Assembly: GCA_026418215.1 (NCBI GenBank)
Contig: JAOABT010000385.1
Location: 1-6,611 of the forward strand
From: Clostridia bacterium
Lineage (GTDB): Bacteria; Bacillota; Clostridia; DSM-8532
Reading direction: 5' to 3'
Length of the DNA: 6,611 nucleotides
In this document: positions 4,511-6,611 of the stretch, one piece after another
Position numbering within the stretch: position 1 is the first letter of the stretch
How the letters are laid out: every line of letters begins with the position of its first letter
Position numbers and translations under genes: made by a program
The notes under the pieces: model-generated
The model's input: only the letters and a program-made list of their open reading frames with translations
The model's database searches: none
Told to the model about the DNA's origin: nothing

Positions 4511-5386
4511 TTACAATCCGATTTTCTTCTCCCTTGCGTAATAGAAAAGATACTGCTGGGCGAAGCCGCAGAGCTTGCCGAATTTCTTTAAGGCAAAGGC
4601 ATAGAGCTCATCATAGCTTGCTTCACACCCGAGATACAGCTCTGCCATCACTCTTTTGACCCAGCGGTCTACAGGGAAGACGTCGTAACAGGTTCCGCTG
4701 AATAAAAGGATACAGTCGGCCACCTTCTCACCCACGCCAAAGAACCTCAGCAGGTGGTTACGGGCCTGCTTGGTATCAGCGCCCTGAAGGAGCTCCAGCG
4801 GCACTTCCCCCGAAACAGCCTGGCGGGAAGCTTTAGATATATACTTATCCCGGTAGCCGGCACGCACAACGCTCAATTCCTCCAGTGAAAGCTCCGAAAG
4901 ACGCTCTAGTGTGGGAAAAGCATAAAAACCACCTTTAGAGCCCTTAATAGGCTCTCCAAAGTTTCTTGATAAGTTCTCAATGATCTGGCGAATGCGGGGG
5001 ATGCCGTTGTTTTGTGAGATTAGAAACGAAATGAGCATCTCACCGAGGTCCTGCTTTAATAGCCGCATGCCCTCCCCATAGCGGATGGCTTCTTCAAGAA
5101 CGGGGTCTTGAGCGGCAAGTGTTTCCTTGATGGCGCCGTAGTCCCTTTCAAGATCAAGGTAGGGTGACCAGATGGATTTGAAATCCTCAGCCAAAGCACC
5201 ATGCAGCATGAGGTCCTGTCCATCCCATTCAGCCATGACAGCCCTACCCTTCACAACTCCTGACCATTTTCCGGTTGCAACCCTGTTCCAGCGGAAGCAC
5301 TGGCCGCATTCAAAGGTATGAACCGGGTCAAAGTGTGTCAATTTCTTGATTTGGATGCCTTTTTCATCTGCTTTCCAGTTATACAT
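4511..5386 (-). CDS. ogg: 8-oxoguanine DNA glycosylase/AP lyase, OGG1 type
   Basis: This bifunctional base-excision-repair enzyme removes 8-oxoguanine opposite cytosine and nicks the abasic site by beta-elimination. The 291-residue protein has the OGG N-terminal domain (FECGQCFRW, 25-33), the glycosylase core with SFLISQNNGIPRI (120-132, the counterpart of the OGG1 Asn pair region) and a helix-hairpin-helix ending GVGEKVADC. The catalytic lysine is Lys221 and the activating aspartate Asp240 in FPVDRWV; their 19-residue spacing equals that of human Lys249 and Asp268. All key residues are present, so it looks active. Length is close to other clostridial OGG proteins. The ATG at 5386 has GGAAGGA eight bases upstream. 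It is a single gene, convergent with the tRNA operon and divergent from fapA. AlkA-type 3-methyladenine glycosylase is the nearest alternative and lacks the catalytic lysine. Confidence 0.95.
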   Translation of the reverse strand: MYNWKADEKGIQIKKLTHFDPVHTFECGQCFRWNRVATGKWSGVVKGRAVMAEWDGQDLMLHGALAEDFKSIWSPYLDLERDYGAIKETLAAQDPVLEEAIRYGEGMRLLKQDLGEMLISFLISQNNGIPRIRQIIENLSRNFGEPIKGSKGGFYAFPTLERLSELSLEELSVVRAGYRDKYISKASRQAVSGEVPLELLQGADTKQARNHLLRFFGVGEKVADCILLFSGTCYDVFPVDRWVKRVMAELYLGCEASYDELYAFALKKFGKLCGFAQQYLFYYAREKKIGL

Positions 5387-5431
5387 TATGTAAATCCTTC
5401 CGATATTGTAATGTGGAATGGACTTTAGCTA

Positions 5432-5444
5432 TGCTATGATTATA
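5432..5444. promoter_or_regulatory. Overlapping -10 elements facing ogg and fapA (weak candidate)
   Basis: On the minus strand a perfect TATAAT (5444-5439) lies about 53 bases upstream of the ogg ATG, but the base pairs 17-18 upstream of it are a poor -35 (ATGCAA or similar). On the plus strand TGCTATGAT (5432-5440) is an extended -10 that overlaps it by two bases and faces fapA, with no good -35 and a leader near 180 bases. Both are tentative; the rest of the 240-base ogg-fapA gap (5387-5626) shows nothing else I can support. Confidence 0.35.
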
Positions 5445-5626
5445 AAGGTTAAAGTGCTGAAGTTGCATAGTCTTTTACTGGGATTTCACTTGTTTTTTAC
5501 ACGATCAGGGTCTAAAAAGGTACAATTTTAGGCTTTTGTATGAAATTAACAATTATTTGTGGTTTTATCTGTCTGAATATGTGGAAAATATAGATTACTC
5601 TATATGGCGAGGGGTTAGGCGAGCTT

Positions 5627-6611
5627 ATGGCATTACTGCTATATAAAAATGAGTACATAGAAATCTCACGAGAAGCGGGTCTCTTTTATATCAAGTCTAC
5701 AGCAAGGGGGCTTTCCCTTGAGCAGTTCAACAAGATATTGAGAGATTCCTTTCCCAATGTTAAAATTGCAAGCTTTATCGCCATAAAAAATGTTCTGATG
5801 AGCGCCCCCTCGGGCCCCGAGGCCTTTGGTGAAGAGCGTGACCGCGTCACCATAAGCATTACCGACGACGCCCTCAAGGCCTATATGACACTGTATGTGG
5901 CCGACGATGACCTTTCCTCCAATAAACGCGTCAGCCTTGTTAAGGAGATTTTCGATGCGCTTAGCAAGGCCGGTATCGTTTACGGGATCAAAACCAATCT
6001 TCTAGCAGGCACCCTGAAATCCGGAACCGAATATTTGATTGCAGAGGGTCTTCCCGCCACCAACGGACATGATGCACAAATCAAGATGTATGAAATACAA
6101 AGTCCCCAGCCGCAGGTTATTGATTCGGGCAAGGTCAACCATTATGAGCTCAACCTCATCAATCGTGTCCACGAGGGCGATTGGCTCGGAGAGCGCAAAG
6201 ACCCAACGCCCGGCATACCGGGTAAAAATGTTAAGGGCAAGGAAATTCTGCCCGTAGCCGGCCGCAATCTGCCCCTTCTGTACGACCGTGTCTCGGTCCG
6301 CGAAGACTACCAAAACAATGTGACGACACTCTACGCCAAAAAAACCGGAGCCGTCTATTTCAAAGGAGACGCTGTCGGTGTCTACGATTTTCTTGAAATC
6401 AAGGGCGACATCAATTTTTCTACGGGAAACATCGACTTTGACGGCTTCCTGTCTGTAAAAGGCACTGTTGAAGACAACTTCAGCGTGGTGGCCAACAAGG
6501 ACGTTGAAATTCTGGGCGAGTTCGGTGTGGGCGCCGCTGACAAGATTACAAGCCGTGAAGGCAATATCTATATCAAGGGTGGCATCGCGGGCAAGGGCAA
6601 AGCTCTGGTGC
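5627..6611 (+). CDS. fapA: FapA/DUF342 family protein, N-terminal part (runs off window end)
   Basis: The frame is open for 328 codons from the ATG at 5627 to the last base. DUF342 proteins include Vibrio FapA (flagellar assembly protein A); in Firmicutes their role is less clear. An N-terminal region (about 1-85) of mixed alpha/beta character precedes the FapA core. The core contains the family signature DPTPGIPGKNVKGKEI (192-207). From about residue 250 comes the beginning of a right-handed beta-helix, bactofilin-like, with regular short repeats (GNIDFDGFLSVKGTVED from 267, then VEILGEFGVG and GNIYIKGGIAGKG). A C-terminal coiled coil usually follows, beyond the window. No earlier in-frame start exists, since a stop lies at 5591-5593. 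The ribosome binding site is not strong: AGGGG sits 12 bases away and TAGG seven bases away. No flagellar genes are seen nearby, so a flagellar role is unproven. Confidence 0.88.
   Translation, partial: MALLLYKNEYIEISREAGLFYIKSTARGLSLEQFNKILRDSFPNVKIASFIAIKNVLMSAPSGPEAFGEERDRVTISITDDALKAYMTLYVADDDLSSNKRVSLVKEIFDALSKAGIVYGIKTNLLAGTLKSGTEYLIAEGLPATNGHDAQIKMYEIQSPQPQVIDSGKVNHYELNLINRVHEGDWLGERKDPTPGIPGKNVKGKEILPVAGRNLPLLYDRVSVREDYQNNVTTLYAKKTGAVYFKGDAVGVYDFLEIKGDINFSTGNIDFDGFLSVKGTVEDNFSVVANKDVEILGEFGVGAADKITSREGNIYIKGGIAGKGKALV

Noticed and set aside
4324..4659. 111-codon open frame on the + strand
   Set aside because: It spans both tRNA genes and their terminator and then runs antisense to ogg.
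6002..6313. 103-codon open frame on the - strand
   Set aside because: Antisense to the FapA/DUF342 frame, which carries the family signature in this very interval.
1..6611. CRISPR arrays, insertion sequences, prophage or attachment sites
   Set aside because: No direct repeats at regular spacing, no transposase or integrase; the tRNA 3' ends are not duplicated elsewhere in the window.

Overview
The window is a contig end from a spore-forming, low-to-moderate GC Gram-positive bacterium of the clostridial type (Bacillota). The evidence is the block mazG - rqcP (yabO) - yabP - yabQ - divIC, the conserved sporulation/division neighbourhood near the origin in Bacillus and Clostridia, plus Firmicutes-style AGGAGG ribosome binding sites, a clostridial-style tRNA-Met and CCA-encoding tRNA genes. 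Genus cannot be fixed from sequence alone; a Eubacterium-like anaerobe is a guess. The first 17 bases are a piece of the Tn5/Nextera mosaic-end adapter, so position 18 is the first genuine base.

Layout. (1) 18-454, + strand: C-terminal part of an L-lactate dehydrogenase, cut by the contig edge. (2) 691-724: a hairpin with A/T flanks that probably terminates transcription from both sides. (3) 748-4123, - strand, read right to left: a two-module cysteine-rich protein of unknown function (probably DUF6062), mazG, rqcP, a terminator, then yabP, yabQ and divIC. A promoter resembling the sporulation sigma-E consensus precedes yabP, and a good sigma-A promoter lies between yabQ and divIC. (4) 4243-4500, + strand: a compact tRNA operon with promoter, tRNA-Met(CAT), tRNA-Glu(TTC) and terminator. 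(5) 4511-5386, - strand: an OGG1-type 8-oxoguanine DNA glycosylase. (6) 5627 to the window end, + strand: the N-terminal 328 codons of a FapA/DUF342 protein.

The minus-strand block appears to be three transcription units: a housekeeping unit (cysteine-rich protein, MazG, RqcP: nucleotide sanitation and ribosome quality control), a mother-cell sporulation unit (YabP, YabQ) under a sigma-E-like promoter, and the division gene divIC, which has its own vegetative promoter and is probably also reached by read-through. OGG1 and MazG both deal with damaged or non-canonical nucleotides but are not co-transcribed here.

No convincing new multi-gene system was found. The least explained element is the cysteine-rich protein, which contains two nearly equally spaced CxxC...CxxH modules. 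The regulatory architecture around yabP/yabQ/divIC is the clearest new inference from the raw sequence.
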